From NCBI RefSeq assembly GCF_026125785.1, contig NZ_JAHCKL010000002.1:298420-362419 (forward strand): a stretch of DNA of 64,000 nt. Reading direction: 5' to 3'. The translations under genes were made by a program, and so were the position numbers. Below are positions 28,958 through 38,971 of this stretch, piece by piece. Position 1 is the stretch's first letter. Each line of letters starts with the position of its first letter. Under the pieces are notes generated by a model. The model made no database searches. It had not been told where the DNA came from and saw nothing but the letters and a program-made list of their open reading frames with translations. This DNA is from Hydrogenophaga sp. (GTDB lineage Bacteria > Pseudomonadota > Gammaproteobacteria > Burkholderiales > Burkholderiaceae_C).

Positions 28958-29200
28958 ATGTATTTCCTGATCGCCGGCATCCTGCTGTTGCTGATGAAGT
29001 ACCTGGAGGTCGGCTTTGCCGCCGACCTGTCCTGGTGGTGGGTGCTGTCCCCCTTTGGCCTGGCCGCCGCCTGGTGGGTCTGGGCCGACATGAGTGGCTA
29101 CACCAAGCGCAAGGCCATGGAGAAGATGGACCAGAAGAAGCAGGCGCGCATCGACAAGCAGCGCGAGGCCCTGGGCATCAAGAAAAAACCCCCGCGCTGA
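28958..29200 (+). CDS. Small Trp-rich protein
   Basis: This 80-residue protein has two hydrophobic segments. The first is residues 1-18 and the second contains the cluster WWWVLSPFGLAAAWWVW. A highly charged tail (KRKAMEKMDQKKQARIDKQR) follows. This matches a small Trp-rich protein family of Burkholderiales with no known function. ATG 28958 gives the conserved start MYFLIAG. The last codons (KKKPPR) are encoded by the reverse arm of the ilvD terminator. Confidence 0.85.
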   Translation: MYFLIAGILLLLMKYLEVGFAADLSWWWVLSPFGLAAAWWVWADMSGYTKRKAMEKMDQKKQARIDKQREALGIKKKPPR

Positions 29201-29226
29201 CCTCGGGCGTGAGGCCAGGGCGGGGG
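29183..29226 (-). terminator. Intrinsic terminator of ilvD inside the 3' end of the Trp-rich gene
   Basis: Read on the minus strand, CCCCCG (29221-29226) pairs with CGGGGG (29189-29194). The intervening sequence has an internal CCTC/GAGG stem, and six Ts follow (29188-29183). The element ends ilvD transcription while its opposite strand encodes the Trp-rich protein's last residues. On the plus strand no T-run follows. Confidence 0.72.
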
Positions 29227-29237
29227 CTTGCAGGGCA

Positions 29238-30947
29238 TCAGAACGCGTCGAGCACCGCGCCCTTGCTGGCGCTAGAGGCGTTGAACGCGAACTTCGCCTG
29301 CACGCCGCGCGTGTAGCGCGGTGCCGGTGCCGTCCAGCCGGCGCGGCGCTTCTCGATGTCCGCTTCCGGCACATTGAGTTCCAGCTTGAGCTGGTGCGCG
29401 TCGATGGTGATGCTGTCGCCCTCCTCGATGAAGGCGATGGTGCCGCCGGCGGCGGCCTCGGGCGCCACGTGGCCCACGACCATGCCCCAGGTGCCGCCGG
29501 AGAAGCGGCCGTCGGTGATCAGGCCCACGCTTTCGCCCAGGCCCGCACCGATGAGCGCGCCGGTGGGTGCCAGCATCTCGGGCATGCCCGGCCCGCCCTT
29601 GGGGCCGAGGTAGCGCAGCACCATCACGTCGCCAGCCTTGATCTTGCCGTCCAGGATCGCCTGCAGGGCCGACTGTTCGTCGTCGAACACGCGCGCCGGA
29701 CCGGTGATGACCGGGTTCTTCAGGCCGGTGATCTTGGCCACTGCGCCTTCGGGGCTGAGGTTGCCCTTGAGGATGGCGAGGTGGCCCTGTTCGTACATGG
29801 GCTTGTCGATCGGGCGGATCACGTCCTGGTCGGCGCGGGGCTGGTCGGGCACGTCCTTGAGCACCTCGGCGATCGTCTGGCCGGAGATGGTCAGGCAGTC
29901 GCCGTGCAGCAGGCCGGCGTTGAGCAGGATCTTCATGACCTGCGGAATGCCACCGGCACGGTGCAGGTCCACCGCGAGGTACTTGCCACTGGGCTTGAGG
30001 TCGCAGAGCACGGGCGTCTTCTTGCGGATGCGCTCGAAGTCGTCGATGCTCCATTCCACGCCCGCCGCGTGGGCGATGGCCAGGAAGTGCAGCACCGCGT
30101 TGGTCGAGCCGCCCGTGGCCATGATCACGGCCACCGCGTTCTCGATCGCTTTGCGCGTGACGATGTCGCGCGGCTTGATGTCCTTGCGGATCGCCTCGAT
30201 CAGCACCTTGGCCGACTCCTTGGCCGAGTTCATCTTCTCGTCGTGCGGGTTGGCCATGGTGCTGGAGTAGGGCAGGGAAATGCCCAGCGCCTCGAAGGCC
30301 GACGACATGGTGTTGGCCGTGTACATGCCACCGCACGAACCGGTGCCGGGAATGGCGTGCATCTCGATCTCGCGCAGGTCCTCGTCGCTGAGGTTGCCGG
30401 CGGCGTTCTGGCCCACGGCCTCGAACACGCTCACGATGTTGAGGTCCTTGTCCTTCCAGCGGCCGGGCAGGATGGTGCCGCCGTAGACATAGATCGCCGG
30501 CACGTTGGCGCGCAGCATGCCCATCAGCCCACCGGGCATGTTCTTGTCGCAGCCGCCCACCACCAGCACGCCATCCATCCACTGGCCGCCGACGCAGGTC
30601 TCGATGCAGTCGGAGATCACCTCGCGGCTGACCAGCGAGTACTTCATGCCCTCGGTGCCCATGGCCATGCCGTCGGAAATGGTCGGCGTGCCGAACACCT
30701 GGGCATTGCCACCGGCCTCCTCGATGCCGGCGATGGCCGCATCGGCCAGCTTCTGCAGACCCGAGTTGCAGGGGGTGATGGTGCTGTGGCCGTTGGCCAC
30801 GCCCACCATGGGCTTGGTGAAGTCGCCTTCCTGGTAGCCCATGGCGTAGAACATGGAGCGGTTGGGCGCGCGCGACTTGCCTTGCGTGATGTTGGCGCTG
30901 CGGCGGTTGATGGGCTGGATGGGGATGGTCTTGTTCGGCGTGGCCAT
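29238..30947 (-). CDS. ilvD: Dihydroxy-acid dehydratase
   Basis: This 569-residue enzyme dehydrates 2,3-dihydroxy-isovalerate and 2,3-dihydroxy-3-methylvalerate in valine and isoleucine synthesis. The iron-sulfur and Mg sites are visible in [20 protein letters not shown] and [14 protein letters not shown]. The C-terminal TDGRFSGGT block is also present. The length fits the 2Fe-2S/4Fe-4S IlvD/EDD family. IlvD is preferred over sugar-acid dehydratases because of the ilvD-like PTISDG and [10 protein letters not shown] pattern. It is divergent from a LysR regulator with a symmetrical site between them. Confidence 0.96.
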   Translation of the reverse strand: MATPNKTIPIQPINRRSANITQGKSRAPNRSMFYAMGYQEGDFTKPMVGVANGHSTITPCNSGLQKLADAAIAGIEEAGGNAQVFGTPTISDGMAMGTEGMKYSLVSREVISDCIETCVGGQWMDGVLVVGGCDKNMPGGLMGMLRANVPAIYVYGGTILPGRWKDKDLNIVSVFEAVGQNAAGNLSDEDLREIEMHAIPGTGSCGGMYTANTMSSAFEALGISLPYSSTMANPHDEKMNSAKESAKVLIEAIRKDIKPRDIVTRKAIENAVAVIMATGGSTNAVLHFLAIAHAAGVEWSIDDFERIRKKTPVLCDLKPSGKYLAVDLHRAGGIPQVMKILLNAGLLHGDCLTISGQTIAEVLKDVPDQPRADQDVIRPIDKPMYEQGHLAILKGNLSPEGAVAKITGLKNPVITGPARVFDDEQSALQAILDGKIKAGDVMVLRYLGPKGGPGMPEMLAPTGALIGAGLGESVGLITDGRFSGGTWGMVVGHVAPEAAAGGTIAFIEEGDSITIDAHQLKLELNVPEADIEKRRAGWTAPAPRYTRGVQAKFAFNASSASKGAVLDAF

Positions 30948-31063
30948 GGTTGTCTCGTCGTGGGGAAGGGAAGGGCGGCCGGCCCGCGCGTGGCGGGCCG
31001 CGGCCAGCCGCGAGTATGCGACAGGCGCCAGGGCATTTCCAATTGCTTCGGCGGTCGCCATTG

Positions 31064-31078
31064 ATATGCTTGGCATAT
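31064..31078. promoter_or_regulatory. Candidate LysR-type operator between ilvD and the LysR gene
   Basis: ATATGC-TTG-GCATAT is a perfect inverted repeat and contains the T-N11-A core of LysR-type binding sites (T31065, A31077). It overlaps the LysR start codon at 31077, which would suit autorepression. It lies about 117 bp upstream of the ilvD start. Confidence 0.55.
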
Positions 31079-32015
31079 GAATAGAGATGAAAAATCGCTG
31101 CGTGTCGAATTGCGCCAGTGGCGCCAGTTCGTCGCTCTGGCCGAGGAACTGCACTTTGGCCGCGCCGCGCTGCGGCTGCACATGACCCAGCCGCCGCTGA
31201 CCCAGGCCATCGCCGGGCTGGAGGCCGCGCTGGGCGTCCGGCTGTTTGACCGCACCCGGCGCAGCGTGCAGCTCACCCCCGCCGGCCAGGCGCTGCTGCC
31301 CGAGGCGCGCGAGCTGCTGGCGCGCGCGCAGGCACTGCCCGGGCTGGCGCGTGCCGCCGCCGATGGCGAGGTGGGGCATCTGCGGCTGGCCTTCGTCTCC
31401 ACCGTGGGCTACGAACTGCTGCCACGCTGGGTGCTCGCCTTCCGCCAGCGCTGGCCGCAGGTGGCGCTGGAGCTGACCGAAGCCACCGGCGACGTGCAGC
31501 TCGAGCTGCTGGCGCGCGGCGAGGCCGACGCCGGCTTCATGCTGCATTCGCCAGGCTTTGCCATGGCGGGGCTGGCGCATGCCCGCATCGCCAGCGAGCC
31601 GCTGGTGGTGGCGCTGCCGCAATCTCACCCGCTGGCCACGCAGGAACAGCCCAGGTTGCAGGCCTTGCTGGATGAGCCGCTGGTCATTTTTCCCCGCCGC
31701 ATCCTGCCCTCGGTGCACGACGCGGTGTTCCAGCTCTACCACGCCGCCGGGCGTGCCCCCCGGGTCGCCCAGGAGGCGATCCAGATGCAGACCATCGTCA
31801 ACCTGGTGGCCGCCGGCCTCGGCCTGGCCTGGGTGCCGCACAGCGTGCGCCAGTTCCAGCGCACCGGCGTGGTCTACCGCAGCCCGGCGTTGCCCCGGGG
31901 CCGGGCCTTGCCCACGTGCGAGACCAGCCTGGTCTGGCGGGCCGATGCGGTCAGCCCGACGCTGGCGCGCTTCATGGACTTCGCCCAGCCCGAACGGGCC
32001 CTGCTGCGACAATAG
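31077..32015 (+). CDS. LysR-family transcriptional regulator
   Basis: This 312-residue regulator has an N-terminal winged helix-turn-helix (residues 13-72, [20 protein letters not shown]). A LysR substrate-binding domain follows from about 98 ([17 protein letters not shown]). It is divergent from ilvD, so control of ilvD or of itself is likely. The effector is unknown. The pattern is close to LysR proteins that recognise aromatic or acidic ligands, but this is not decisive. It ends 5 bp before lgt. Confidence 0.93.
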   Translation: MNRDEKSLRVELRQWRQFVALAEELHFGRAALRLHMTQPPLTQAIAGLEAALGVRLFDRTRRSVQLTPAGQALLPEARELLARAQALPGLARAAADGEVGHLRLAFVSTVGYELLPRWVLAFRQRWPQVALELTEATGDVQLELLARGEADAGFMLHSPGFAMAGLAHARIASEPLVVALPQSHPLATQEQPRLQALLDEPLVIFPRRILPSVHDAVFQLYHAAGRAPRVAQEAIQMQTIVNLVAAGLGLAWVPHSVRQFQRTGVVYRSPALPRGRALPTCETSLVWRADAVSPTLARFMDFAQPERALLRQ

Positions 32016-32020
32016 ACCGC

Positions 32021-32827
32021 ATGCTGCTCCATCCCCAGATCGACCCCGTTGCCCTGCAGATCGGCCCCCTGGCCATCCACTGGTACGGCCTGACCTATCT
32101 CGCCGCCTTCGGCCTGTTTCTCCTGCTCGGGCGCGCGCGCCTGCACCACCCGCCCTTCGCGGGCATCACCCAGCCCAGCCCCTGGAGCCGGCGCGACGTG
32201 GAGGACATCCTGTTCCTGGGCGTGCTGGGCGTGGTGGCGGGCGGGCGACTGGGCTACTGCCTGTTCTACAAGCCCGCCTACTACCTGGCCCATCCGCTGG
32301 AGGTGTTCGCGGTCTGGCAGGGCGGCATGAGTTTCCATGGCGGCCTCATCGGCGTGATGCTGGCCATGGTCTGGTACGCGCGCAGCCGCGGGCGGCCCTT
32401 CATGCAGGTGATGGATTTCGTCGCGCCCTGCGTGCCCACCGGCCTGGCCGCGGGCCGTGTGGGCAACTTCATCAACGGCGAACTCTGGGGCCGGGTGGCC
32501 GATCCCTCGCTGCCCTGGGCCATGGTGTTTCGCGGTGCCGGCGACCTGCCGCGCCACCCCTCGCAGATCTACCAGTTCCTGCTCGAAGGGCTGCTGCTCT
32601 TCGTGCTGCTGTGGTTCTACGCACGCAAGGAGCGCGCGCAGGGCCAGGTGTCGGCGGTGTTCCTGTTCGGCTACGGCGTGTTCCGCTTCATCGCCGAATT
32701 CTTCCGCGAACCCGATGCCCACCTCGGGCTGCTCTCGCTGGGCATGAGCATGGGCCAGTGGCTGTGCGTGCCCATGATCCTGGGCGGCGCGTTCATGTGG
32801 TGGTGGTTTGGGCGCCGCCGTCAGTAG
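32021..32827 (+). CDS. lgt: Prolipoprotein diacylglyceryl transferase
   Basis: This 268-residue inner-membrane enzyme transfers diacylglycerol from phosphatidylglycerol to the lipobox cysteine of prolipoproteins. The Lgt signature [13 protein letters not shown] spans residues 145-157 with the essential Arg146. [11 protein letters not shown] contains catalytic-region His106. Seven membrane segments are predicted. ATG 32021 is 5 bp after the LysR stop, so the two may be cotranscribed. It overlaps the end of tadG on the opposite strand by 7 bp. Confidence 0.96.
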   Translation: MLLHPQIDPVALQIGPLAIHWYGLTYLAAFGLFLLLGRARLHHPPFAGITQPSPWSRRDVEDILFLGVLGVVAGGRLGYCLFYKPAYYLAHPLEVFAVWQGGMSFHGGLIGVMLAMVWYARSRGRPFMQVMDFVAPCVPTGLAAGRVGNFINGELWGRVADPSLPWAMVFRGAGDLPRHPSQIYQFLLEGLLLFVLLWFYARKERAQGQVSAVFLFGYGVFRFIAEFFREPDAHLGLLSLGMSMGQWLCVPMILGGAFMWWWFGRRRQ

Positions 32828-34944
32828 ACCAGCGTGGCGCCGCGCTGGCACGACAGCCGTGCGCCGATCTCGGTCTGGGCCAGGTCGATGCCGGTCCAGC
32901 GCAGCGCAGCGTTGAGCACGGGGTCCAGCAGCGGTGCCAGTGCGTTCCTGATCACGCCCTTGAGCGTGTTCAGCAGGTTGTTGATCAGGGAGACAGTGCC
33001 ATTGAGCAGCGCGCCGAGCGCGCCGCTGCCGCTGCTCTGGTACATCGAGATCTCCAGGCCATTGAGCGTATTGCCCAGGCTGGCCACGATGTCCGTGGCC
33101 TGGATGGCCTGGAACGAGGGGTCGCTGCCCGGGCCGGCGTAGGGCGGCGCATCGATTTCCGGCAGGTTCTCGGGTGCGGGCGCCGCGTAGAGCAGCGGTG
33201 TGCTGGTCTGGGAGCCGGCGACCGGCATGTCCGCCTGCAGGCCGAAGCCCGCGACGACGTTGCGCCGCGCGGCGTTGGCGTCGTTGACGAAGTTGCCCGA
33301 CACGTTCTTGTACTGACGGCCCGAACACCCGATGGAGCCCAGCAGGATGTTCAGCAGGCAGCTCGCGTAGCGCTCTTCGGTGTAGCCGACCTCGATCAGC
33401 GACACCGGGTCCACCCGGATGGGCTGGGAGCTGGAGAATGCTTGGCTGATCTGGCCCACGCGCACATGGGCCAGGGCGGTTTCGCCGTGCACGCTCAAGG
33501 ACTTGCTCTGCGCTTCGCAGCTGTGGTCGGTGACGCGCGCGGACCCCAGTCCGGCGTCGATGCTGAGGTCGACGCGGGCGCTGGGCAGCACCTGGGTGTA
33601 GATGATCTTGGATTCCGGGCAGGGGACGATGGCGCCGCAGACGATGCCACCCACCAGGCCGGTGACGATGTTGCCCAGGTTGAGCGTGCTCACGGTGCCC
33701 AGGAAGTTGATCAGGGGCGAGAGGGCCGCGGTGACCGAACTGGTGAGGCTGCTGACGGCTCCGCTCAGGCCATTGAGCTGCACGCTGTGCAGGGTGCGCA
33801 CCTGCGCCGTGCGCACGGCGATGCGGGCGGGGTCGCTGTCGCCCAACTGGGGGTTGATGAGTTCCGGATTGCCGATGGCCGAGTGCTGCGGTTTTTCGAT
33901 GACCTTGATCTGCGACGTCAGGCCCGCCAGCCCAGGCAGGCTGATGGCCAGGTTCGCGGCCGCTGCGTTCTCGCCGTTGGCCAGTTGTATGGTGCTCTGG
34001 ACCAGGCTGAACACCTGCACGTCCATGTTCAGTGCCGAGGCCGGCGTGCCGCTGGCCACACTGAGCAGGTCGCCCAGGCGGATGTCGGCGTTGCGCACGG
34101 CCGCGGCGGTGCCCAGTTGCTGCAGGGCGCTGGCCTGCAGCGCATGGCCGTCGCGCTGCAGCAGTTCCGCCGCGACGTCGAACAGGCGGGCCAGCGTGAT
34201 GCGGCTGTCGAGCACGCTTTCGTAGTCACCGGCGGTGGCGCCCAGGGCCACGAGGTAGTCCAGCAGGCGGACCTGGGTTTGCAGCAGGCCGTTCCAGCCC
34301 GCCGCCGACAGGTTGACCGCGCTGCCGAGCAGGGCGCCGGTCACCTGGTTGAGCAGGCTGGCCTGCGTGCTGTCCAGGTTGAGCAGCGTGCTGCGCACCG
34401 TCAGCGCGGCCTGGGGGGACTGGCGCGCGGCGATCGCTTCCACCTGGATGGTGCGCGGGGCATTGCCGGGGATGGCCGGGAGCAGCAGCGGGGGCGTCTT
34501 CTGCAGGCTCACCCGTACCGCGTTGAACGGCGTGCGGTCCGCCTCGAAATGGCGGCCGCTGCCGTCGTCGGCGACATCGGGCGCCCAGTAGCCGCAGCGG
34601 ACTTCGGCCGCTTCCAGGCTGAAGCTGGCCGGCAGGTTGCGTGCCGGGTCGGAGGGGCCGCTGCCATTGGCGCTGTGGCGTGCGGCGTCGATGGCGTCGT
34701 CGCAACGGTTGGCCAGAAGGCCGCCGGCTCCGGCCAGTGCGGCCAGGTCCGTGGCTTTCTGCAGTTCGCGCTTCATGTGGAACAGGTGGCCCAGTTCGGT
34801 GCTCACCAGCGCGATCACGATGAGGCTCATGGCGATCACCGTGTGGATCATCAGCGACCCGCGCTGCGGCGCGCGGGGCGAGAGGCGCCGCCGGCTCGGG
34901 GACGCTGAGGCTGGAGGGGCAGAGGCGTGGGGATGCGCGTGCAT
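32821..34944 (-). CDS. tadG: TadG-like pilus assembly protein
   Basis: This 707-residue protein ends the tad operon. Near residues 28-52 a type-IV-pilin-like membrane segment ([19 protein letters not shown]) is followed by the helix [19 protein letters not shown], which identifies the Tad/TadG N-terminal domain. The rest is a large, probably periplasmic region without a clear von Willebrand domain. It contains a run of cysteines ([14 protein letters not shown]) and ends in [10 protein letters not shown]. TadG proteins are minor pilins or envelope anchors of Flp pili. The convergent end overlaps lgt by 7 bp. Confidence 0.8.
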   Translation of the reverse strand: MHAHPHASAPPASASPSRRRLSPRAPQRGSLMIHTVIAMSLIVIALVSTELGHLFHMKRELQKATDLAALAGAGGLLANRCDDAIDAARHSANGSGPSDPARNLPASFSLEAAEVRCGYWAPDVADDGSGRHFEADRTPFNAVRVSLQKTPPLLLPAIPGNAPRTIQVEAIAARQSPQAALTVRSTLLNLDSTQASLLNQVTGALLGSAVNLSAAGWNGLLQTQVRLLDYLVALGATAGDYESVLDSRITLARLFDVAAELLQRDGHALQASALQQLGTAAAVRNADIRLGDLLSVASGTPASALNMDVQVFSLVQSTIQLANGENAAAANLAISLPGLAGLTSQIKVIEKPQHSAIGNPELINPQLGDSDPARIAVRTAQVRTLHSVQLNGLSGAVSSLTSSVTAALSPLINFLGTVSTLNLGNIVTGLVGGIVCGAIVPCPESKIIYTQVLPSARVDLSIDAGLGSARVTDHSCEAQSKSLSVHGETALAHVRVGQISQAFSSSQPIRVDPVSLIEVGYTEERYASCLLNILLGSIGCSGRQYKNVSGNFVNDANAARRNVVAGFGLQADMPVAGSQTSTPLLYAAPAPENLPEIDAPPYAGPGSDPSFQAIQATDIVASLGNTLNGLEISMYQSSGSGALGALLNGTVSLINNLLNTLKGVIRNALAPLLDPVLNAALRWTGIDLAQTEIGARLSCQRGATLVY

Positions 34945-34964
34945 GGCGGCGTCTGGGCGAAGGG

Positions 34965-35420
34965 TCAGGGGCGGGCCGTGGCGCGGCCCTGGAGCAGGTC
35001 GGGCATCCAGCGGCTGCCGTCGAGCAGGGGCAGCGAGGGCAGCAGCCGGTTCACCCGGTAGGGGTAGCTCACGGTGACGGTGGTGGCGCCAGGAGGGCCG
35101 CTGACTTCCACCGTGACCTGTGCCGCGATCCACAGGCGCCGATCGGCGAAGCTGGCATGCGCCACCGGCGTGACCAGGGATTCGGCGAGCGAATCCCAGA
35201 CCAGGTTGCGGACGTCGTCGGTGGCCATGGCGGTGCGTGCGTGCAGCGCGCGCGCGCCTTCGCCGGCCGCGCGCGCCACCGCCTGCTGTGTGTACAGCGC
35301 GGCGCCGAAAGTGGCGACGGCGTAGAGCGCGAGCAGCAGCACCAGCATGACCAGCGCGAACTCGATCGCCGCCACGCCGCGCTGCGCGAGCCGAAGCAGG
35401 GGCGTGCGAACCGGTGTCAT
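34965..35420 (-). CDS. TadE-like minor pilin (second)
   Basis: This 151-residue protein has the pseudopilin-like start RLAQRG|VAAIEFALVMLVLL: glycine at about 15, glutamate at about 20, then a long hydrophobic helix. This marks TadE/TadF minor pilins processed by the prepilin peptidase TadV. The C-terminal part is soluble and probably periplasmic. ATG 35420 overlaps the stop of the preceding TadE-like gene. It could equally be named tadF. Confidence 0.88.
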   Translation of the reverse strand: MTPVRTPLLRLAQRGVAAIEFALVMLVLLLALYAVATFGAALYTQQAVARAAGEGARALHARTAMATDDVRNLVWDSLAESLVTPVAHASFADRRLWIAAQVTVEVSGPPGATTVTVSYPYRVNRLLPSLPLLDGSRWMPDLLQGRATARP

Positions 35421-35926
35421 GGCCGCACGCGCTCCAGCAGGACGCTGGCCCGGCCCGCCAGCCGCTCGGGCAGGGGAAAGGGAATCGGCGGCAGCACGCG
35501 ATCGAGCTGGGACAAGGTGACCTGCACGCGGATGTGGCAGCGCTGCGCCCAGTCGCTGGAGGCACAGTCGGGCGTGCCGCCGGCCTGCACACAGGTTCCG
35601 GTGGCCGGCTGGCAGACATCGGCCTCGATGGCCATGTTCGCCTGCAGCGGCTTCCAGCCCTGGGTGCGTGCCAGTGCGACAGCCTGCGCCTGCGAGAGCC
35701 GCGCCTGCAGGCTCTGCTGCACCGTGGCGCCGGACTGGTGGCGCAGGCCGGCGCGCGCGGCGTCTTCGGCCGCGCTCTGCAGCCCCAGGCGGAAGGTGAA
35801 GAGCACGCCGTAGCACATGATGGTGTAGACGATGCCGAAGAACAGCAGGAACACGAAGGCGTACTCGATGGCGTAGATGCCCCGCTGAAACCGTGGCCGG
35901 CGAGGCGTGCGTGGCGTGCGTGGCAT
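35417..35926 (-). CDS. tadE: TadE-like minor pilin (first)
   Basis: This 169-residue protein has the short basic leader, the processing site RG|IYAIEYAF (glycine 16, glutamate 21, tyrosine 22) and a hydrophobic helix. These are the marks of TadE. Three cysteines (CVQAGGTPDC and AQRC) occur in the soluble part. ATG 35926 was chosen over an in-frame upstream start at 35980, which would overlap the DUF3613 gene. It is translationally coupled to the next TadE-like gene. Confidence 0.88.
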   Translation of the reverse strand: MPRTPRTPRRPRFQRGIYAIEYAFVFLLFFGIVYTIMCYGVLFTFRLGLQSAAEDAARAGLRHQSGATVQQSLQARLSQAQAVALARTQGWKPLQANMAIEADVCQPATGTCVQAGGTPDCASSDWAQRCHIRVQVTLSQLDRVLPPIPFPLPERLAGRASVLLERVRP

Positions 35927-35957
35927 GGGGGTCTGCACCGCGTTGCGGCGGCGTGTC

Positions 35958-36269
35958 CTACTTCGCTTCGCCCTGCACACGCGAGCCGAACCAGGTCGGC
36001 AAAGGCTGCTGGAAGCTCTTGAGGTAGCGCTGGTGGCTCAGGTCGGCCACGCTGCCGTCGATCGGGCGTGGCGTGGCGGAGGCTTCATGCCCCAGGCGCT
36101 GGCGCTGCAGCAGGCTGCGCGTGGCGTCGCCGATTTGCATCGGCGCGGGGGCGGCCGTGGTCGCCGGCATGGCCGGCGCGTCCTGCGCCCAGAGCGAGGT
36201 GCTCAGCAGCATGCCGAGCACCCACCCGCAGGGCCGGGCGATGGTGGAAGGGCGGGGTCTTGTGCGCAT
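35958..36269 (-). CDS. DUF3613-like small secreted protein
   Basis: This 103-residue protein has an N-terminal hydrophobic segment ending LWAQD, consistent with a signal peptide (cleavage about residue 29). The mature part includes GDATRSLLQRQR and the conserved-looking HQRYLKSFQQPLP. This resembles DUF3613 proteins, often encoded within tad operons next to tadD. No function is established. It lies 49 bp downstream of the TadD-like gene and 31 bp upstream of tadE. Confidence 0.72.
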   Translation of the reverse strand: MRTRPRPSTIARPCGWVLGMLLSTSLWAQDAPAMPATTAAPAPMQIGDATRSLLQRQRLGHEASATPRPIDGSVADLSHQRYLKSFQQPLPTWFGSRVQGEAK

Positions 36270-36318
36270 GGCGTGGCTCCTTGCAGGACGGCGGTGGCGG
36301 GTGTGACAGCGAAATTGT

Positions 36319-37065
36319 TCAGGGCGTCGATGGCGCGGGCGGGTTCTCCAGCCGCAGGCTCATGCGCAGGGTTTTTTCAGACGGGGCCGAGGCTGGCGCC
36401 AGGACCCGCGCCTGCTGCTCGATGGCCGAGCGCGCGGCGTCGCTCAGGCGCGCCTCGTCCATCCAGCGCCGAGCGGCCGCCGTGTCGCCCTGGGTGAGCA
36501 GGTACAGGGCCAGGTTGCTGCGCACGCGCGGGTGGTCGGGCAGCAACTGCTGCGCCTGCATCAGCGGCAGCCGGGCGGCGTCGAAGCGCCCGGCCATCAG
36601 GTAGGCGTAGCCCAGGTCGTTGAGCAGCAGGCCGTCGGTGGGGCGTGCTTCGCGCGCCTGCTGAAACAGCGTGGCCGCTTCGGCGTAGTCGCCGCGCGTA
36701 CCGGCCAGCAGGCCCAGGCCGCGCAAGGCGGCGGCGCGTTCGGTGGTGCCGGTGAGCTGCTCGTAGAGCGCGGCACTCGGTGCGTCCTGGCCGGTGTGGC
36801 GAAACGCCTGTGCGCGCAGCAGGCGCGTGGCCGGGGTGCTGCCCCAACGCTGCTCCAGCGCATCGATATGGGCCAGGGAGGCAAACCACATGCCGTTGCC
36901 CTGCATCTGGCGAACCAGCGCCAGGTACGTGGCCTGGTTGTCCAGGCCGGGCTGGGCCGTTTCTGCGGCCCCGGCCGGGTCGGGCGGCAGCGAGGTGCAA
37001 GCGCCGAGCGCCAGGAGGCAGGCAAGGCCCAGCAGGGCGCGGCCGATGCGGTGCGGTGTGTTCAT
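36319..37065 (-). CDS. tadD: TadD-like TPR lipoprotein
   Basis: This 248-residue protein has a lipobox LGAC with the modified cysteine at 23. Tetratricopeptide-type repeats follow (for example AALRGLGLLAGTRGDYAEAA and LLNDLGYAYLMAGRFDAA). TadD is an outer-membrane pilotin-like factor for Flp pilus assembly. The TPRs are easy to recognise, while the TadD name rests on position in the operon. ATG 37065 overlaps the tadC stop. Confidence 0.86.
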   Translation of the reverse strand: MNTPHRIGRALLGLACLLALGACTSLPPDPAGAAETAQPGLDNQATYLALVRQMQGNGMWFASLAHIDALEQRWGSTPATRLLRAQAFRHTGQDAPSAALYEQLTGTTERAAALRGLGLLAGTRGDYAEAATLFQQAREARPTDGLLLNDLGYAYLMAGRFDAARLPLMQAQQLLPDHPRVRSNLALYLLTQGDTAAARRWMDEARLSDAARSAIEQQARVLAPASAPSEKTLRMSLRLENPPAPSTP

Positions 37066-38003
37066 GATGTGATGCTCCCCAGTGATCGCACGATCGCGAT
37101 GAAGCCCGGCCCGGCGGTGACGATGACCAGCGCCGGCAGCAGGGTGGCCACCATCACCACGGTCATCTTCACGGTGATCTTGCCCACCAGGGCCCGCATT
37201 TCGGCCTTGCGGTGCACGCGCAGGCGTTCGCCGAACTGGCGTATGGGCTCCTGCACCGCGCCACCGTGCTTGTCCACCTGGTTCATCAGGGCCACGAAGT
37301 CGATCAGGTGCTGGTTGTCGTGCAGGCCGGCCATGCGTTGGTAGGCCTGTTCGCGGCTGCGGCCCTGCGCGTACTGGCGATTGGCCCGCGCGACCTCGGC
37401 GCCGAGCACCGGCATCACGTGCTGGAATTCGGCGGCCACGACCTGCAGACTCTGGTCCAGGCTCAGGCCCACGCTCTGCAGCAGGCCGAGAAGGTCCACG
37501 AACAGCGGCAGTTCGTGCGTCACCTGGCGCCGCCGACGTGCGGCAAGGTGCTTGAGCACCCACTTGGGCAAGAGGTAACCCATGGCGAAGCCGGTGGCCA
37601 GCAGCACCACGTGCTGGCCGGCGCCGCCCTTGCCGTTGCCCAGAAAGGCATGGGCCAGCAGCGGCAAGGTCAGGCAGAGCAGCAGCCGGGCGACGAGGAA
37701 GGCGATCTGCGCGCGTGTGGCCGGCAGGCCACTCTGGCTGATCAGGCGGCGGTCTTCCTCGGCCACCAGCGCGCGGCCGAAACGGCTGTCCAGCCAGCGC
37801 CGTGGCCAGGCTGGCGCGCGCAGCAAGGCCAGTTCGTCCGGGGGGGCGTGCGGCGCTTCCTGCGAGTGCACGCCCAGCGCCCGCTCGACCAGGCGGGTGT
37901 GGACGTCTCGCCGCGCCTGCTCGCGCAGCATCACCGCCGCCAGCATGGCCAGGCCCACGGCCAGCAGCACCAGGGACAGGATGGTCAATTGCAGCGGGCT
38001 CAT
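37062..38003 (-). CDS. tadC: Tad pilus platform protein TadC
   Basis: This 313-residue membrane protein belongs to the type II secretion F family. Hydrophobic segments flank a cytoplasmic region containing ELPLFVDLLGLLQSVGLSL and AEVARANRQYAQGRSREQAY, the GspF-like core. With TadB it forms the inner-membrane platform on which the TadA ATPase works. The start is 2 bp after the tadB stop and the end overlaps tadD. Confidence 0.92.
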   Translation of the reverse strand: MSPLQLTILSLVLLAVGLAMLAAVMLREQARRDVHTRLVERALGVHSQEAPHAPPDELALLRAPAWPRRWLDSRFGRALVAEEDRRLISQSGLPATRAQIAFLVARLLLCLTLPLLAHAFLGNGKGGAGQHVVLLATGFAMGYLLPKWVLKHLAARRRRQVTHELPLFVDLLGLLQSVGLSLDQSLQVVAAEFQHVMPVLGAEVARANRQYAQGRSREQAYQRMAGLHDNQHLIDFVALMNQVDKHGGAVQEPIRQFGERLRVHRKAEMRALVGKITVKMTVVMVATLLPALVIVTAGPGFIAIVRSLGSITS

Positions 38004-38005
38004 GC

Positions 38006-38971
38006 TCAGTCCAGTCGTGCGAGCCGGTACAGCAGCAGCGCGCCCGCCAGTTGCAGGCCAGCGGCGCTGAAGACCAGGCTGCGGCCCAGGGAGTCGGTCC
38101 ACATGCGGCCGAAGTAGTCGGCGTTGGTGGCGATGATGGCGCCCCCCACCAGCACCGGCAGCAGGCCCAGCACCCAGGCCGACAGGCGGGTTTCCGCCGA
38201 CATGGCCGAGAGCTCCGCCTCGGCCTCTTCCCGGTCGCGCATGAAGTGGGCCACCCGTTCGAGCAACTGGTCCGAGCGGCCGCCGTAGCGCGAGCTCAGA
38301 CCGAGGATGGAGGCCACCAGAAACAGCTCTTTCACACGGGTCTTGCGCGCCACCTGCCGCAAGGCCTGGTCCACGTCCATGCCGGCCTTCACCATCGCCA
38401 GGGCATGCGCCATCTGCTCGTGCAAGGGGTTCTTGGTGCCCTGCACGGCCATCTGGAAGGCCGCCTGCGTGGAGTGGCCCACCACGATCAGCCGCACGAT
38501 CGCATCGAGCATGCCTGGCAACTGGTGGACCATCTGCCGGCGCTGGCGCTGCACGCGCAGCCAGATGCCCAGGCCGCCGCCGGACAGCAGCACCGCCAGC
38601 ACACCCAGCGCGCTGACCCAGCCGGAGAATGCCAGGGCGGTGCCGACGGACACCAGTGCCATCAGCAACCCGGCCACCGCGGCAGAGGGTGGCAATGCGC
38701 CCAGCATGCAGGCCGGCATGTGCCATGCCGGGCGTGCTCCGGGTATGGGTTGCGGTGGCGCCTGTGGAGCCAGCGGCGCGCCAAAGCGCAGGCCCGGCAT
38801 GGCCAGCGGCGCCGCGCCGGGGGGAGGCATGTTCTGGGGTGACAGGCGTTCGGCCAGGTGCCGTTGCGCGGCCTGGTTCCGCTGGCGCCGCTGCGCGAAC
38901 GCCCAGGCCAGAACGCCCGCGGCGAGCAGCAGCAGCGCCCCGCTCAGGGCGATGAGAGCGAGGTCAGACAT
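38006..38971 (-). CDS. tadB: Tad pilus platform protein TadB
   Basis: This 321-residue protein has an N-terminal membrane helix, a proline-rich linker and a GspF-like core (HQLPGMLDAIVRLIVVGHS, then VKELFLVASILGLSSRYGG). Two C-terminal membrane segments follow. It pairs with TadC as the pilus platform. ATG 38971 overlaps the end of tadA by 8 bp. Confidence 0.93.
   Translation of the reverse strand: MSDLALIALSGALLLLAAGVLAWAFAQRRQRNQAAQRHLAERLSPQNMPPPGAAPLAMPGLRFGAPLAPQAPPQPIPGARPAWHMPACMLGALPPSAAVAGLLMALVSVGTALAFSGWVSALGVLAVLLSGGGLGIWLRVQRQRRQMVHQLPGMLDAIVRLIVVGHSTQAAFQMAVQGTKNPLHEQMAHALAMVKAGMDVDQALRQVARKTRVKELFLVASILGLSSRYGGRSDQLLERVAHFMRDREEAEAELSAMSAETRLSAWVLGLLPVLVGGAIIATNADYFGRMWTDSLGRSLVFSAAGLQLAGALLLYRLARLD

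Noticed and set aside
29094-31064. Plus-strand open frame of more than 600 codons opposite ilvD
   Set aside because: The composition is typical of antisense of a GC-rich gene, and ilvD is unmistakable on the other strand.
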